NCBI RefSeq assembly: GCF_917627385.1
Contig: NZ_CAKJTL010000192.1
Location: 23,139-87,138, forward strand
Reading direction: 5' to 3'
DNA length: 64,000 nt
Origin: Protofrankia sp. CiT1
GTDB taxonomy: Bacteria; Actinomycetota; Actinomycetes; Frankiales; Frankiaceae
Below are positions 10,046 through 18,687 of the stretch, piece after piece (within the stretch, counting starts at the first letter, position 1; each line of letters begins with the position of its first letter). Made by a program: the position numbers and the translations under genes. The notes under the pieces are model-generated. The model was not told the origin of the DNA, searched no databases, and worked only from the letters and a program-made list of their open reading frames with translations.

Positions 10046-10447
10046 CTACGGCGAGTTGAGCAGACCGCGGGCGCAGGCTTCTTCCTGGAGCTGGTGGAGC
10101 TCCTCTGCCCACAATCGGAAACGCTCCATAGCGTCGAGCTCACGGGCCAGCGCCCGGGCGAGACGGGGGACGGTGAGGCGCTCGAGGGGAGTGCGCAGCC
10201 AGGGACGGTCGGCGATCTCCTCCTCGCTGACCCGCACATAGGCCGCCCGGTACAGAACGATCTCGGCTTGCGAGATCTCAAGCTGTTCGAGCAGCATCCG
10301 CATCCGCGCCCGCAACTGGGACTCGGTCGGCACGGCGCGCCCGACGGGCCACGGACCGCGGTAGGGACCACGCAGCGGCGGGCCTTCCGGCGATCGGCCG
10401 CCTGAGCCCGCCGGTTGCGCAACGGCAGGCCTCGACATACCAGACAT
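10046..10447 (-). CDS. conserved-looking actinobacterial protein of unknown function
   Basis: From the ATG at 10447 the product is 133 residues. A Pro/Gly-rich N-terminus precedes a compact helical, strongly charged region (ESQLRARMRMLLEQLEISQAEIVLYRAAYV, then ARALARELDAMERFRLWAEELHQLQEEA). The helical part looks like a real cytoplasmic domain, possibly coiled coil, but I do not recognise it. Starts further upstream (to 10768) are open but the added sequence is not protein-like; ATG 10438 is an alternative. It is convergent with the cyclase gene. Confidence 0.6.
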   Translation of the reverse strand: MSGMSRPAVAQPAGSGGRSPEGPPLRGPYRGPWPVGRAVPTESQLRARMRMLLEQLEISQAEIVLYRAAYVRVSEEEIADRPWLRTPLERLTVPRLARALARELDAMERFRLWAEELHQLQEEACARGLLNSP

Positions 10448-10731
10448 GGTGACAGGAGACGAATTCGGCCGGGTGCCCGGCTTGCTGCCGGACGCCCGCC
10501 GTGAGCCAGGAGGCTTCCTCAGCGCATCCCGGACACCCGAAAAAACTTGATCACATTCGTGTCGGCCACACCTGTGCCGGCCACGCGCCGGCCGATCGCG
10601 GCGCTCACCCTGGACGGACGAAGCCGTCGCCAAAAGGTGAATTTCCCACGACCGTGGGTAACAGGAGTGTGGAGGCACAGAGAGATCACGGGAAAACTTT
10701 CCGTGTTTTCGGGCGAGCCGCGGAGGACGCG

Positions 10732-10953
10732 ATGGCCGGATCCATAACAATTGTGCTGGGATTCCCACTGGTACTCATGATCGGCATGCTGGCTATGCAT
10801 CGGGTGGAACAAATGATCGAAAAAGTACGCCGGCCCCGGCTCCAGCTGGTCCCCGACCTCGACGACGAGTCTCCCGGCGACATCGAGGATGGCGGACCAC
10901 CGCCTGTGCGGCTGCTACGGTTGATCGTGTCGCGCCAGTCCGCGCATCCGTGA
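10732..10953 (+). CDS. small single-pass membrane protein
   Basis: The product is 73 residues. An N-terminal transmembrane helix (SITIVLGFPLVLMIGMLAMHRV) is followed by a basic stretch and an acidic tail (PDLDDESPGDIED). The ATG at 10732 has CGGAGGA 5 nt upstream, a strong ribosome site that decides the start. The upstream open frame has no such support. Function is unknown; it is divergent from the gene at 10046-10447. Confidence 0.62.
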   Translation: MAGSITIVLGFPLVLMIGMLAMHRVEQMIEKVRRPRLQLVPDLDDESPGDIEDGGPPPVRLLRLIVSRQSAHP

Positions 10954-11018
10954 GCCCGCGCATCCGTGCGCCCGCATGCCGTCCGTGCGCATCCCCGGGC
11001 GCCCAGCGGGACGGGCGG

Positions 11019-11399
11019 TCAGTGCGCCCGACCGCCAGCGGCGGCGGAGGCCGGCGCGCCCGATCGCCGTGACCCGGCATCAACCCGCAGGCGACCGGTC
11101 AGACCGGTCGAACGCAGCAACGCCATGAACGCCGGGGAGGCCCCCCGCACCCGAAGACTGGAGTGGACTCCTCGCAACAGCAGTTCGGCCCGCAGCAACG
11201 CCGCCATTCCAGCGATGTCGACGGCATGCAGGCCGTCGACATCCACCGTCACGTCCGTGCCGCCGCGGCCCAGCAGTTCATGGATCTCCTGGCGGAACCT
11301 CAGCCGGCCGCGGGTATCGAGTTCGCCATCGAGCACGATGAGCACATCGCACCCCGAATGGGTCACCGACATCCGCAGATGACCGGCCTCGACCTGCAT
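11019..11399 (-). CDS. STAS-domain protein (anti-sigma factor antagonist-like)
   Basis: From ATG 11399 the product is 126 residues and consists almost entirely of a STAS fold: strand VLIVLDGELDTRGRLRFRQEI, strand VTVDVDGLHAVDIAGMAALLRA, helix and terminal strand SLRVRGASPAFMALLRSTGL. STAS proteins of the SpoIIAA/RsbV type bind anti-sigma kinases. In those proteins the loop reads D-S-S-G, with the second Ser phosphorylated; here it reads D-I-A-G, so the phosphosite is absent. A GGGGGCGG ribosome site supports this start, although the frame is open up to 11600 (MSQEVSPRR at 11519 is an alternative). No anti-sigma gene is adjacent. Confidence 0.8.
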   Translation of the reverse strand: MQVEAGHLRMSVTHSGCDVLIVLDGELDTRGRLRFRQEIHELLGRGGTDVTVDVDGLHAVDIAGMAALLRAELLLRGVHSSLRVRGASPAFMALLRSTGLTGRLRVDAGSRRSGAPASAAAGGRAH

Positions 11400-11740
11400 G
11401 TTTCCGCCCCCCGGTACTCCCGCCGGCACATGTCGTCGGCACCTGTCGTCGTTCCGCGCCGCTTGGCCGCGGCCCCGCACCCCGGCCGGTTGGCGGCGAG
11501 GCGACACCTCCTGGCTCATGTCGTCCTGGCGGTCCGGCAGGCCTCCCGAACCGGAACCGCCCACAGGGTGCTCTCTCCCCGAGCTACGGGATACGTACAC
11601 CCCATGCAGCGATACTACCGAGGGTAACCAAGATCCCGGATTTCACCGACGAAAAGCAAGAGATGTGCCGCGCATTAATGTCGAATAACACGAATTACCA
11701 GCGTACCGGCACGCTCGACTATTCAGACAATACGGCCAAA
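11400..11740. other. intergenic region between STAS gene and pgi
   Basis: About 340 bp. It may contain an N-terminal extension of the STAS gene (frame open to 11600). The part from 11600 to 11740 is relatively AT-rich and noncoding. I saw no convincing terminator for pgi. Confidence 0.45.
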
Positions 11741-13429
11741 TCAGAACTCGCGCTCCGATGACTCGTTCGCGGCACGGAACCGGCGGATGAGACTGTTGGT
11801 GGAGCTGTCGTGCGCCAGCTCCACCGGCCCGTCCGCCGACAGTTCCGGAATGATCCGCGCCGCGAGCGCCTTGCCGAGCTCCACACCCCACTGGTCGAAA
11901 CTGTTGATATTCCAGATCGCACCCTGAGTGAAGACCTTGTGTTCGTAGAGAGCGATCAGCTGACCGAGCCGGAACGGGGTCAGCCGGTCAGCGAGAATCG
12001 TGTTGGTGGGCCGATTTCCCGGAAATGTCCGATGCGGGATGATTTCATGGTCCACGCGTTCGGCGGCGACCTGCTCGGCCGTCCTGCCGAACGCCAGTGC
12101 CTCGGTCTGGGCGAAGAAGTTCGCCATCAGCAGTACATGGTGGTCCACACCACCCGCACGCACGTCGTGGCTGGCGGTGAGAAAACCGATGAAGTCGGCG
12201 GGGACCAGCGCGGTTCCCTGGTGGATGAGCTGGAAGTAGGCATGCTGCCCGTTGGTACCGGGGGTCCCCCACACGACCGGGCCGGTGGGGACAGGCACCG
12301 TTCGCCCAGCCCGGTCCACCGACTTGCCGTTGCTCTCCATGTCCAACTGCTGGAGATAGGCGGGAAAACGCCCGAGATAGTGGCTGTAGGGCAGCACCGC
12401 ATGGGTCTGCGCACCGAAGAAGTCCCGGTACCACAGGCCGAGCAGACCGAGCAGCACCGGTAGGTTCCGCTCGAACGGGGCGGTACGGAAGTGCACGTCC
12501 ATCGCGTGGAACCCGGCGAGCATGTCCCGGAAGTTGTCCGGCCCGATCGCCAGCATCAGGGACAGGCCGATCGCCGAGTCGAGCGAGTAACGTCCGCCCA
12601 CCCAGTCCCAGAATTCGAACATGTTGGCACTGTCGATACCGAACTCGGTCACCTTCTCCGTGTTCGTCGAGACTGCCACGAAATGGAACGGAACCGCGTC
12701 CGGGCCGAGCGCGTCGACCAGCCAGGCCCGCGCGGCGCGGGCGTTCGCGAGCGTCTCCAGGGTGGTGAAGGTCTTCGACGACACGATGAACAGCGTCTCG
12801 GCCGGGTCGAGATCAGCTGTCGCTTCCCAGATGTCGGTACCATCCACATTCGATACGAAACGGAACTGTATCGAGCGGTCGGAGTAATCCGTTAGTGCTT
12901 CGTACGCCATGGCCGGCCCGAGGTCCGAACCTCCGATCCCGATATTGACAACGGTCCGGATATGCTTCTCGGTGACGCCGGTCCAGACACCGGAACGGAC
13001 CTTGTCAGCGAACACCGACATCCGCTCGAGCACGGCATGCACCTGGGGAACGACATTCACACCGTCCACGTCGACGACGGCGTCCGCGGGGGCGCGCAGC
13101 GCAACATGAAGAACAGCCCTGCGCTCAGTTGTGTTGATCTTCTGGCCGGTGAACATCGCCTCGATCTGCGCACGCAGCCGCGCGCGCTCGGCCAAAGCCA
13201 CCAACAATTCCAGTGTCTGGTCGGTTACCCGGTTCTTCGAGTAGTCGAGGTACAGGCCGTCGGCTGCCACGGCGAGCCTCTCGCCCCGGTTCGGGTCATT
13301 AGCAAAAAGGTTACGCAGATGGATGTCGGCGAGCTCGGCGAAGTGCTTGTCGAGAGCTGTCCATTCCGGCGTTCCCATGATGGGAGAGGCGTGCTGGACG
13401 GCATCGATGGACGGCTCGATAGGCGACAT
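11741..13429 (-). CDS. pgi: glucose-6-phosphate isomerase
   Basis: The 562-residue product matches the long (GPI-family) form. Signature 1 appears as [15 protein letters not shown] and signature 2 as [13 protein letters not shown]; the sugar-phosphate loop [13 protein letters not shown] and the [14 protein letters not shown] segment are intact. The enzyme interconverts glucose-6-phosphate and fructose-6-phosphate in the cytoplasm (glycolysis, gluconeogenesis, pentose phosphate shuttling). The ATG at 13429 has GGGAGG about 11 nt upstream. The gene is monocistronic and divergent from the kinase gene at 13826. Confidence 0.97.
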   Translation of the reverse strand: MSPIEPSIDAVQHASPIMGTPEWTALDKHFAELADIHLRNLFANDPNRGERLAVAADGLYLDYSKNRVTDQTLELLVALAERARLRAQIEAMFTGQKINTTERRAVLHVALRAPADAVVDVDGVNVVPQVHAVLERMSVFADKVRSGVWTGVTEKHIRTVVNIGIGGSDLGPAMAYEALTDYSDRSIQFRFVSNVDGTDIWEATADLDPAETLFIVSSKTFTTLETLANARAARAWLVDALGPDAVPFHFVAVSTNTEKVTEFGIDSANMFEFWDWVGGRYSLDSAIGLSLMLAIGPDNFRDMLAGFHAMDVHFRTAPFERNLPVLLGLLGLWYRDFFGAQTHAVLPYSHYLGRFPAYLQQLDMESNGKSVDRAGRTVPVPTGPVVWGTPGTNGQHAYFQLIHQGTALVPADFIGFLTASHDVRAGGVDHHVLLMANFFAQTEALAFGRTAEQVAAERVDHEIIPHRTFPGNRPTNTILADRLTPFRLGQLIALYEHKVFTQGAIWNINSFDQWGVELGKALAARIIPELSADGPVELAHDSSTNSLIRRFRAANESSEREF

Positions 13430-13825
13430 GATTTTTCGGGACCTCCCAGTCCGATGGCCGCGGGCGCGTCGGCGACATGTTCACGATCCTGCATGCCCCA
13501 CGCGAGGTCCACGCCACCGCGTCACCGACCAGGTCACCGCGCGCGTCACCGGATGAGCCGCGGCGCCGGCCCGCCAGCGGGACAGCGGATGCCCGTCGCG
13601 CCGGACGCACAAAACGATTACACACAGCTCCAGGATGGATCCGAAAAGTCATCAACGAGATGCTGTTATGATCTATATCACTGATCTACCAGAGTCACCC
13701 ATGACCACCCGGAGATGAGCATGTGGCGACAGCCGTACACTCACGACTGAATTCATGGCTGACGGGGATGTCGGTCGTCGGCGTGACCCCCGCCGGGCAC
13801 GGTCGCGGCGAATGCCGTCCATACG
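13430..13825. other. divergent promoter region between pgi and the Ser/Thr kinase gene
   Basis: About 395 bp without a supported gene. A TATGAT hexamer at 13667-13672 in a locally AT-rich stretch could be a -10 element for the kinase gene, but no good -35 lies 17 nt upstream, so this is weak. Confidence 0.35.
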
Positions 13826-16234
13826 GTGGCGAACGGAAACTGGCCTTTGTTGATCGATCGCTCGCTGGTGCAGACCGCGCTCCCCGGCTACCAGGTCGAA
13901 GGGGAACTCGGCCGTGGTGGCTATGGGCTTGTGCTCGGCGGCCGACATCGTTTGATCGGCCGGAATGTCGCGATCAAAGTCCTGCTCGACACCGCCGGCG
14001 ACGTGAACCTGCGCGCCCGTTTCCTCGCCGAGGCACGGGTACTGGCCGAACTCGACCATCCGCATATCGTGCGCATCCACGACTACATCGAGCATCAGGG
14101 CACCTGTCTGTTCGTCATGGAGCTGCTCCCCGGCGGCACGCTGCGCCAGCGGTTGGCGGCCGGCCCGATGTCGCCCGAGGCCACCTGCGCGCTGGGTCTT
14201 GCCGCGGCGGGCGCGCTGGATGCCGCGCACGCCCACAACGTCCTGCACCGCGACATCAAGCCTGACAACATGATGTTCGCTTCGGACGGGCTGCTCAAAG
14301 TCACCGACTTCGGCGTGGCAAAGATTTTCGAAGGTACCGAGACGACGGCGAGCGGGGTTCTCGGGACTCCTCGCTACATGGCTCCCGAACAGATCACCGG
14401 TGGTCGTCTGTATGTCTCGACCGATCTCTACGCGCTCGGCGGGGTGCTCTACGAGCTACTGGCCCGCCGGCCGCTTTTCGGCCGGGCCCTGTCCGTAGGC
14501 GCGCTGGTCAACCATCACCTCAATGTGAATCCACCACCGTTGACCGACGTGCCCGAGCCGATCAGTAGAGTGATCATGAAAACGCTGGTCAAGGACCCAG
14601 CCGCCCGCTTCCCGAGTGCCACCCAGTTCGCACTCGAACTCGCCCAGGCCGCCGCAAGCACGTTCGGCCCGGACTGGCTCGCCCAGTCAGGTATCGGGGT
14701 TCGCCTCGACGACGAGGTACGGCACGCGGCACAGCGCCAGCTGGCCCGGCCGGGCCCGGCCGGCCCGCGGCCGCCGGCGGCATCCGGGTCCGCGCCGAGC
14801 GGTCCGCGCGGATGGTCTCCGGACGCTGACCCCTGGGTGCCGCCGGCGACGGACACTCCGCCGACCAGGCTCGCCCCGGAGCAGTTCCCGCCGCGCGGCC
14901 AGGGAGCCGGACCGGCTCAGCAACCGCTGGCACAACCGGCCTCAGGATGGTGGCAGGCGAACCCGTTCGTCCCGCCGGCCGGCCGGGGTTTCACTCCGGC
15001 CGGGACGCCTGCTCCGGCCTGGCCGGCCCAACCGCAACCAGTGTCCGGCTACCCACCACCGTGGCAGCAACAACGCCCTGCGCAGCCGTCCCAGCCGTCC
15101 CAGCCGTCCCGCCGGGCCTGGCTCATCGCCGGTGTCGCGGGCATCGTGATACTCGCGCTGGTCTTCGGCGTCGCGCTGATGACCGCCGAGAACCATCATC
15201 GCGATCAAGCCACGCCGTCCGCGACCTACTCCCCTGGTGTGGCCTATGCCGGCCCGGCGGTGACGCTGTCGGGGCTGGACGCCTATGACGTCACCATCGA
15301 CCGGGCTGGTGCGCTCTACATCACCGACTGGACCAGTCACCAAATCCACAAAATCGGCAAGGACGGGACCGTCACGACCGTCGCCGGCACTGGGACCAGC
15401 GGCTTCACCTCGGACGGCGGTCCCGCGAACCAGGCACAGCTCGACAGCCCAGCCGCAACGGTGCTGGACTCGTCGGGAAACATCTATATCAGCGACTCAA
15501 GCAACCAGCGCATTCGGAAGATCGATACAAACGGGATCATCACTACGATCGCGGGTACCGGGACGGCCGGCTTCACCGGGGATGGCGGCCCGGCGTCCGC
15601 CGCGCAGCTGAACGAACCGAATGGGCTGGCCCTCGCGGCCGACGGCACCCTCTACGTCGCCGACTACGGCAACCAGCGCATCCGGCGGATCAGCCCGAGC
15701 GGCGTTATCACGACCGTGGCCGGTGTCGGTACCAAGGGCTTTTCCGGGGACGGCGGGCCTGCCACAGCAGCCGAGTTCGACAACCCGAACGGGCTGGCGA
15801 TCGCCGCCGACGGCACCCTCTACGTGGCGGATCTCGGCAACGAGCGCGTCCGGAAGATCGACCCGCATGGGACCATCAGCACGGTGGCCGGTAACGGCGC
15901 CTACGGCTATGACGGGGACGGCGGCCCCGCGACCGCGGCGAAACTGCGCATCCCAAGCGTCGCGGTCAGTCCTGACGGCATCCTCTACATCGCTGATTAC
16001 GGCAACCAGCGCGTCCGGCGGGTGACCTCCGACGGTATGATCACCACCGTTGCCGGTAACGGAACCGAAGGCTACGCCGGGGACGGCGGCGCAGCCACCC
16101 GGGCACAGCTGTCAAGCCCGACCGGCACCGCTGTCGACGGCGCGGGCAACCTCTACATCGCCGACGACAAGAACGACCGGATCCGCCGGGTCGACTCGAA
16201 CGGTGTCATCACGACCGTGGCCAGGGCGAAATAA
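13826..16234 (+). CDS. membrane Ser/Thr protein kinase with extracellular NHL beta-propeller (PknD-like)
   Basis: The product is 802 residues. The kinase domain (about 20-285) has the Gly loop GRGGYGLV, Lys in VAIKVLL, HRDIKPDN, DFG and GTPRYMAPEQ, so it looks active. A Pro/Gln-rich juxtamembrane region (about 290-430) and one transmembrane helix (AWLIAGVAGIVILALVFGVALM, about 432-455) follow. The outer domain is six NHL-type repeats, each with a blade such as GLALAADGTLYVADYGNQRIRRI and a conserved loop VAGTGTAGFTGDGGPA; they probably close a six-bladed propeller like that of mycobacterial PknD. The ligand is unknown. GTG 13826 is used because the kinase starts soon after. The gene is monocistronic. 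Confidence 0.93.
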   Translation: MANGNWPLLIDRSLVQTALPGYQVEGELGRGGYGLVLGGRHRLIGRNVAIKVLLDTAGDVNLRARFLAEARVLAELDHPHIVRIHDYIEHQGTCLFVMELLPGGTLRQRLAAGPMSPEATCALGLAAAGALDAAHAHNVLHRDIKPDNMMFASDGLLKVTDFGVAKIFEGTETTASGVLGTPRYMAPEQITGGRLYVSTDLYALGGVLYELLARRPLFGRALSVGALVNHHLNVNPPPLTDVPEPISRVIMKTLVKDPAARFPSATQFALELAQAAASTFGPDWLAQSGIGVRLDDEVRHAAQRQLARPGPAGPRPPAASGSAPSGPRGWSPDADPWVPPATDTPPTRLAPEQFPPRGQGAGPAQQPLAQPASGWWQANPFVPPAGRGFTPAGTPAPAWPAQPQPVSGYPPPWQQQRPAQPSQPSQPSRRAWLIAGVAGIVILALVFGVALMTAENHHRDQATPSATYSPGVAYAGPAVTLSGLDAYDVTIDRAGALYITDWTSHQIHKIGKDGTVTTVAGTGTSGFTSDGGPANQAQLDSPAATVLDSSGNIYISDSSNQRIRKIDTNGIITTIAGTGTAGFTGDGGPASAAQLNEPNGLALAADGTLYVADYGNQRIRRISPSGVITTVAGVGTKGFSGDGGPATAAEFDNPNGLAIAADGTLYVADLGNERVRKIDPHGTISTVAGNGAYGYDGDGGPATAAKLRIPSVAVSPDGILYIADYGNQRVRRVTSDGMITTVAGNGTEGYAGDGGAATRAQLSSPTGTAVDGAGNLYIADDKNDRIRRVDSNGVITTVARAK

Positions 16235-16422
16235 ACCCTGACGAAACAGACCAAACCGATAAACCAGCCATCGAGGGCTCCCGACGGTCCGGACAGAAGA
16301 GACCACGCGTATTCAGCTGGTTACGCAAACGAGTTATCAGCATGTCGGAACACCGTGGGTAGCGGCAGGCTCCGGTCATCGTGGACGGCGCCCGTCCACC
16401 CGTCTTCCCCGCGAGGTCTGGC

Positions 16423-16575
16423 ATGAAGAAGCTCGCACCGGTGTGCGCAATCGCGTTTGTGATCTTCTATGTTGCGAACACACCTACTGACGCGGCCAGT
16501 CTGGTCCAGTCGACGGTCTGTCTGCTCGGGAACATCGCGGACGGAATCTCGCACTTCGTCACCGCCGTCGCATGA
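16423..16575 (+). CDS. very small secreted or membrane protein
   Basis: The product is 50 residues: MKK, a hydrophobic stretch LAPVCAIAFVIFYVA, then a short polar part with a second weakly hydrophobic region (LVQSTVCLLGNIADGISHFVTAVA). It could be an exported peptide or a small membrane protein. A GCGAGG ribosome-like site lies before ATG 16423. It sits 14 bp from the convergent end of the wall-hydrolase gene. No family is recognised; its position beside the secretion-like locus is suggestive only. Confidence 0.5.
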   Translation: MKKLAPVCAIAFVIFYVANTPTDAASLVQSTVCLLGNIADGISHFVTAVA

Positions 16576-16589
16576 GAAGCCCCGCACAC

Positions 16590-17588
16590 TCACGGACCGG
16601 CGAGCGGACGTGTCACCGCCACGATCGACGTCCAGTCCGACAGGTCCGATTCGACGACTCCCCAGCGAGCGCCCTTCGCCGCGATCACCCGGCCGTCACC
16701 GACGTACATCCCGACATGGCCAGGTGCCACGGGCGTACCGTCGGCGCCCGGGATGAACAGCAGGTCGCCGGGCTGGGGATCAACCCCGGACACCGACGGA
16801 CCAGCCCGCATCTGGTCAACGGTCACCCGCGGGATCGACACCCCGATCTGCGCGTACGCCGCCTGCACGAGCGACGAGCAGTCCCAGGCGTCCGGCCCAG
16901 TCGCGCCCCACACGTACGCCTTGCCGAGCTGGGAGCGCATGAATGCCACCACCGGAGCGACGGCGGTGGCCGACACCGGCGCCCCGGTGGCGACGGCGTC
17001 ACCGTAGACCTGCGCCAACGCGAGGATGGTTCGTACGTAGTTGCGGGTTTCCGGGTAAGGCGGAAGACCAGCGTAGGCCAGCACGGAGCCGGGCCCCGCG
17101 TTGTAGGCCGCGAGCATGTTCTCCTGCGAATCGCCAGGCACGGACGCCACGGACGCGGCCACCTCGCAGTCATAACGGGCCGCGGCCGGGATGGCGTCAG
17201 CTGGATTCCACACATCCCCATGGCCATGGATCGCCCAGGTCCCGGGCATGAACTGGGCGATCCCCATCGCGCCCACGCCGGACTGAGCGGTCGGGTTGAA
17301 GCCGGACTCCTGATGCAGCTGGGCTGCCAGGACGGCCGGGGTGACCTCGTCGCAGCCGGCGTTGTTCGCCGCTTCGGTGATCATGGGCAGGTACTCGGGC
17401 GGGATGCCATCCCCGTTGGTGATGACCCGGCTCCGCCCAGATCCGTTGTTCCCGATGAACGGCCCAGCGATGATCACAACAATCGCCACGACCACGAAGA
17501 CAAACGCGATGACGGTGCCCGTGAGACCGACGCCTGTCCAGATCATCCACCGCCGCCGGCTACGTGCCCGGTCCGCTCCCGACACCAT
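16590..17588 (-). CDS. membrane-anchored lytic transglycosylase + NlpC/P60 peptidoglycan hydrolase
   Basis: The product is 332 residues. One N-terminal transmembrane helix (about 14-42) is followed by an SLT lysozyme-like domain (about 60-185) with the catalytic Glu in LHQESGFNP and GAMGIAQFMPGTW. An NlpC/P60 endopeptidase domain (about 205-330) has catalytic Cys in DAWDCSSLVQAAY and His in PGHVGMYVGDG. This two-domain layout is that of wall hydrolases used by Gram-positive conjugation/secretion systems (TcpG, VirB1-like), which locally open the wall. It starts 3 nt after the stop of the gene at 17592 and belongs to the minus arm of the secretion-like locus. Confidence 0.9.
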   Translation of the reverse strand: MVSGADRARSRRRWMIWTGVGLTGTVIAFVFVVVAIVVIIAGPFIGNNGSGRSRVITNGDGIPPEYLPMITEAANNAGCDEVTPAVLAAQLHQESGFNPTAQSGVGAMGIAQFMPGTWAIHGHGDVWNPADAIPAAARYDCEVAASVASVPGDSQENMLAAYNAGPGSVLAYAGLPPYPETRNYVRTILALAQVYGDAVATGAPVSATAVAPVVAFMRSQLGKAYVWGATGPDAWDCSSLVQAAYAQIGVSIPRVTVDQMRAGPSVSGVDPQPGDLLFIPGADGTPVAPGHVGMYVGDGRVIAAKGARWGVVESDLSDWTSIVAVTRPLAGP

Positions 17589-17591
17589 CGT

Positions 17592-18269
17592 TTACCGGCC
17601 CGGCGCATCGCCGTAGGAGTTTGCGAGATCCGCTCCGGCCACCAGCCAGGTGCGGTCGGGCTGGCGCAACAACGTCAGCAGCGGGTTCGACACGGTCTCC
17701 ACCCGGTCACCGGTGTGGTCACTCACAGTCGTGCGACGCACGTTCAGCAACAACACCACCCGGCCGGTGGCCTTGGTGTCGACACCGCCGAACGAGGATG
17801 TGGCCAATACCACGACCCTGGACCGGGTGCCGGCCGCCTGCAGGTCGAACCAGGCCCGGTCCGCTCCCGACGCGGCGCCTTCACCCAGGCCGTCCCCGCC
17901 GAGCTGGGCGAAGAAGTCCGGGGTCATACAGTTGCGGGCGCGCGCCAAGCCCGCGTTCGGCCCGCTGTCGGCCCGCGCGTCAAAGGACTGCCAGCGAACG
18001 AAACAGTCCGCGGCCACGCTTGCGGGATCATAGGTATCCAGCGGAGTGGGGGCCGGTGGTGAGGCAGTGGCGAGAGGAGGGCCGGGCGGTATGTTCGCGG
18101 CCGGTGGCGGCCCGGTCACGGGTGGGCCGGTGGTGGCTCGCGCCGTAACGTCACGGATCGCCGAACAGGCCGACATAACACCACCCAGCAGCACCAGCGC
18201 GGTCACAATCACGATCATCCTGGACGCCTGCCGGGACAGCGTCGACTCGACGCGCGAACCGGGAGACAT
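17592..18269 (-). CDS. membrane-anchored protein, possibly VirB8/TcpC-like
   Basis: The product is 225 residues. An N-terminal hydrophobic segment (MIVIVTALVLLGGVMSACS) could be a membrane anchor or a lipoprotein signal. A Pro-rich linker follows. The C-terminal globular domain (about 80-225: DCFVRWQSFDARAD, RSRVVVLATSSF, TGRVVLLLNVRRTTVSDH, VETVSNPLLTLLRQPDRTWLVAG) has the alternating strands of an NTF2-like fold, as in TcpC/VirB8 components. That assignment is inference from shape and neighbours. ATG 18269 overlaps the upstream stop (TGATG), so it is translationally coupled to the HTH gene. Confidence 0.7.
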   Translation of the reverse strand: MSPGSRVESTLSRQASRMIVIVTALVLLGGVMSACSAIRDVTARATTGPPVTGPPPAANIPPGPPLATASPPAPTPLDTYDPASVAADCFVRWQSFDARADSGPNAGLARARNCMTPDFFAQLGGDGLGEGAASGADRAWFDLQAAGTRSRVVVLATSSFGGVDTKATGRVVLLLNVRRTTVSDHTGDRVETVSNPLLTLLRQPDRTWLVAGADLANSYGDAPGR

Positions 18270-18487
18270 CACTCCCGGCCGTCCAGCCAGTCCCGGACCC
18301 GGCCGCGGCGGACACGCCACTGGTGACCTATCTTGCGGGCCGGGATCTCCCGTTCAGACAGGAGCTTCAGCACCGTACTCTCCGAGAGCCGCAACCACGC
18401 GACAAGCTCGTCGACCGTCAGCACGTCATCGTCCGCGGGATCCCTGCCTGCCGCGAACGCCGCCACCGGGACGCCTTCCTGTGCCAC
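18269..18487 (-). CDS. excisionase/MerR-type helix-turn-helix DNA-binding protein
   Basis: From GTG 18487 the product is 72 residues. The core LTVDELVAWLRLSESTVLKLLSEREIPARKIGHQWRVRR is a classic excisionase-family (HTH_17) winged helix, found in phage/ICE excisionases and in small regulators. GGGAAGGGGG precedes the GTG with good spacing and decides the start over ATG 18544. It heads the minus arm (HTH, VirB8-like, wall hydrolase) and is divergent from the ParA-like gene, so it may regulate both arms. No integrase is present, which argues for regulator rather than excisionase. Confidence 0.8.
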   Translation of the reverse strand: MAQEGVPVAAFAAGRDPADDDVLTVDELVAWLRLSESTVLKLLSEREIPARKIGHQWRVRRGRVRDWLDGRE

Positions 18488-18687
18488 GCGACGACCCCCT
18501 TCCCGAGCACATCGTCGCTGGCGCCGGAAGTTACACCCATGCAAGCCACCGTGACGAGTCCTGAAGGGGGCTTGTCATACTTGAACTGCTCGTGTTACAT
18601 CGATCCGTTCAAAGCAGAAACCAACCAACCACAAGTAGCGGTAATGGGCATCAAGCAGCCGGAGACTACCACGGAGGTCGACAGCGC

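Noticed and set aside
16572..18062. 496-residue plus-strand ORF
   Set aside because: Shadow of the wall-hydrolase and VirB8-like genes on the minus strand, which carry catalytic motifs and coupled starts; its translation is Arg/His/Gly-rich without domains.
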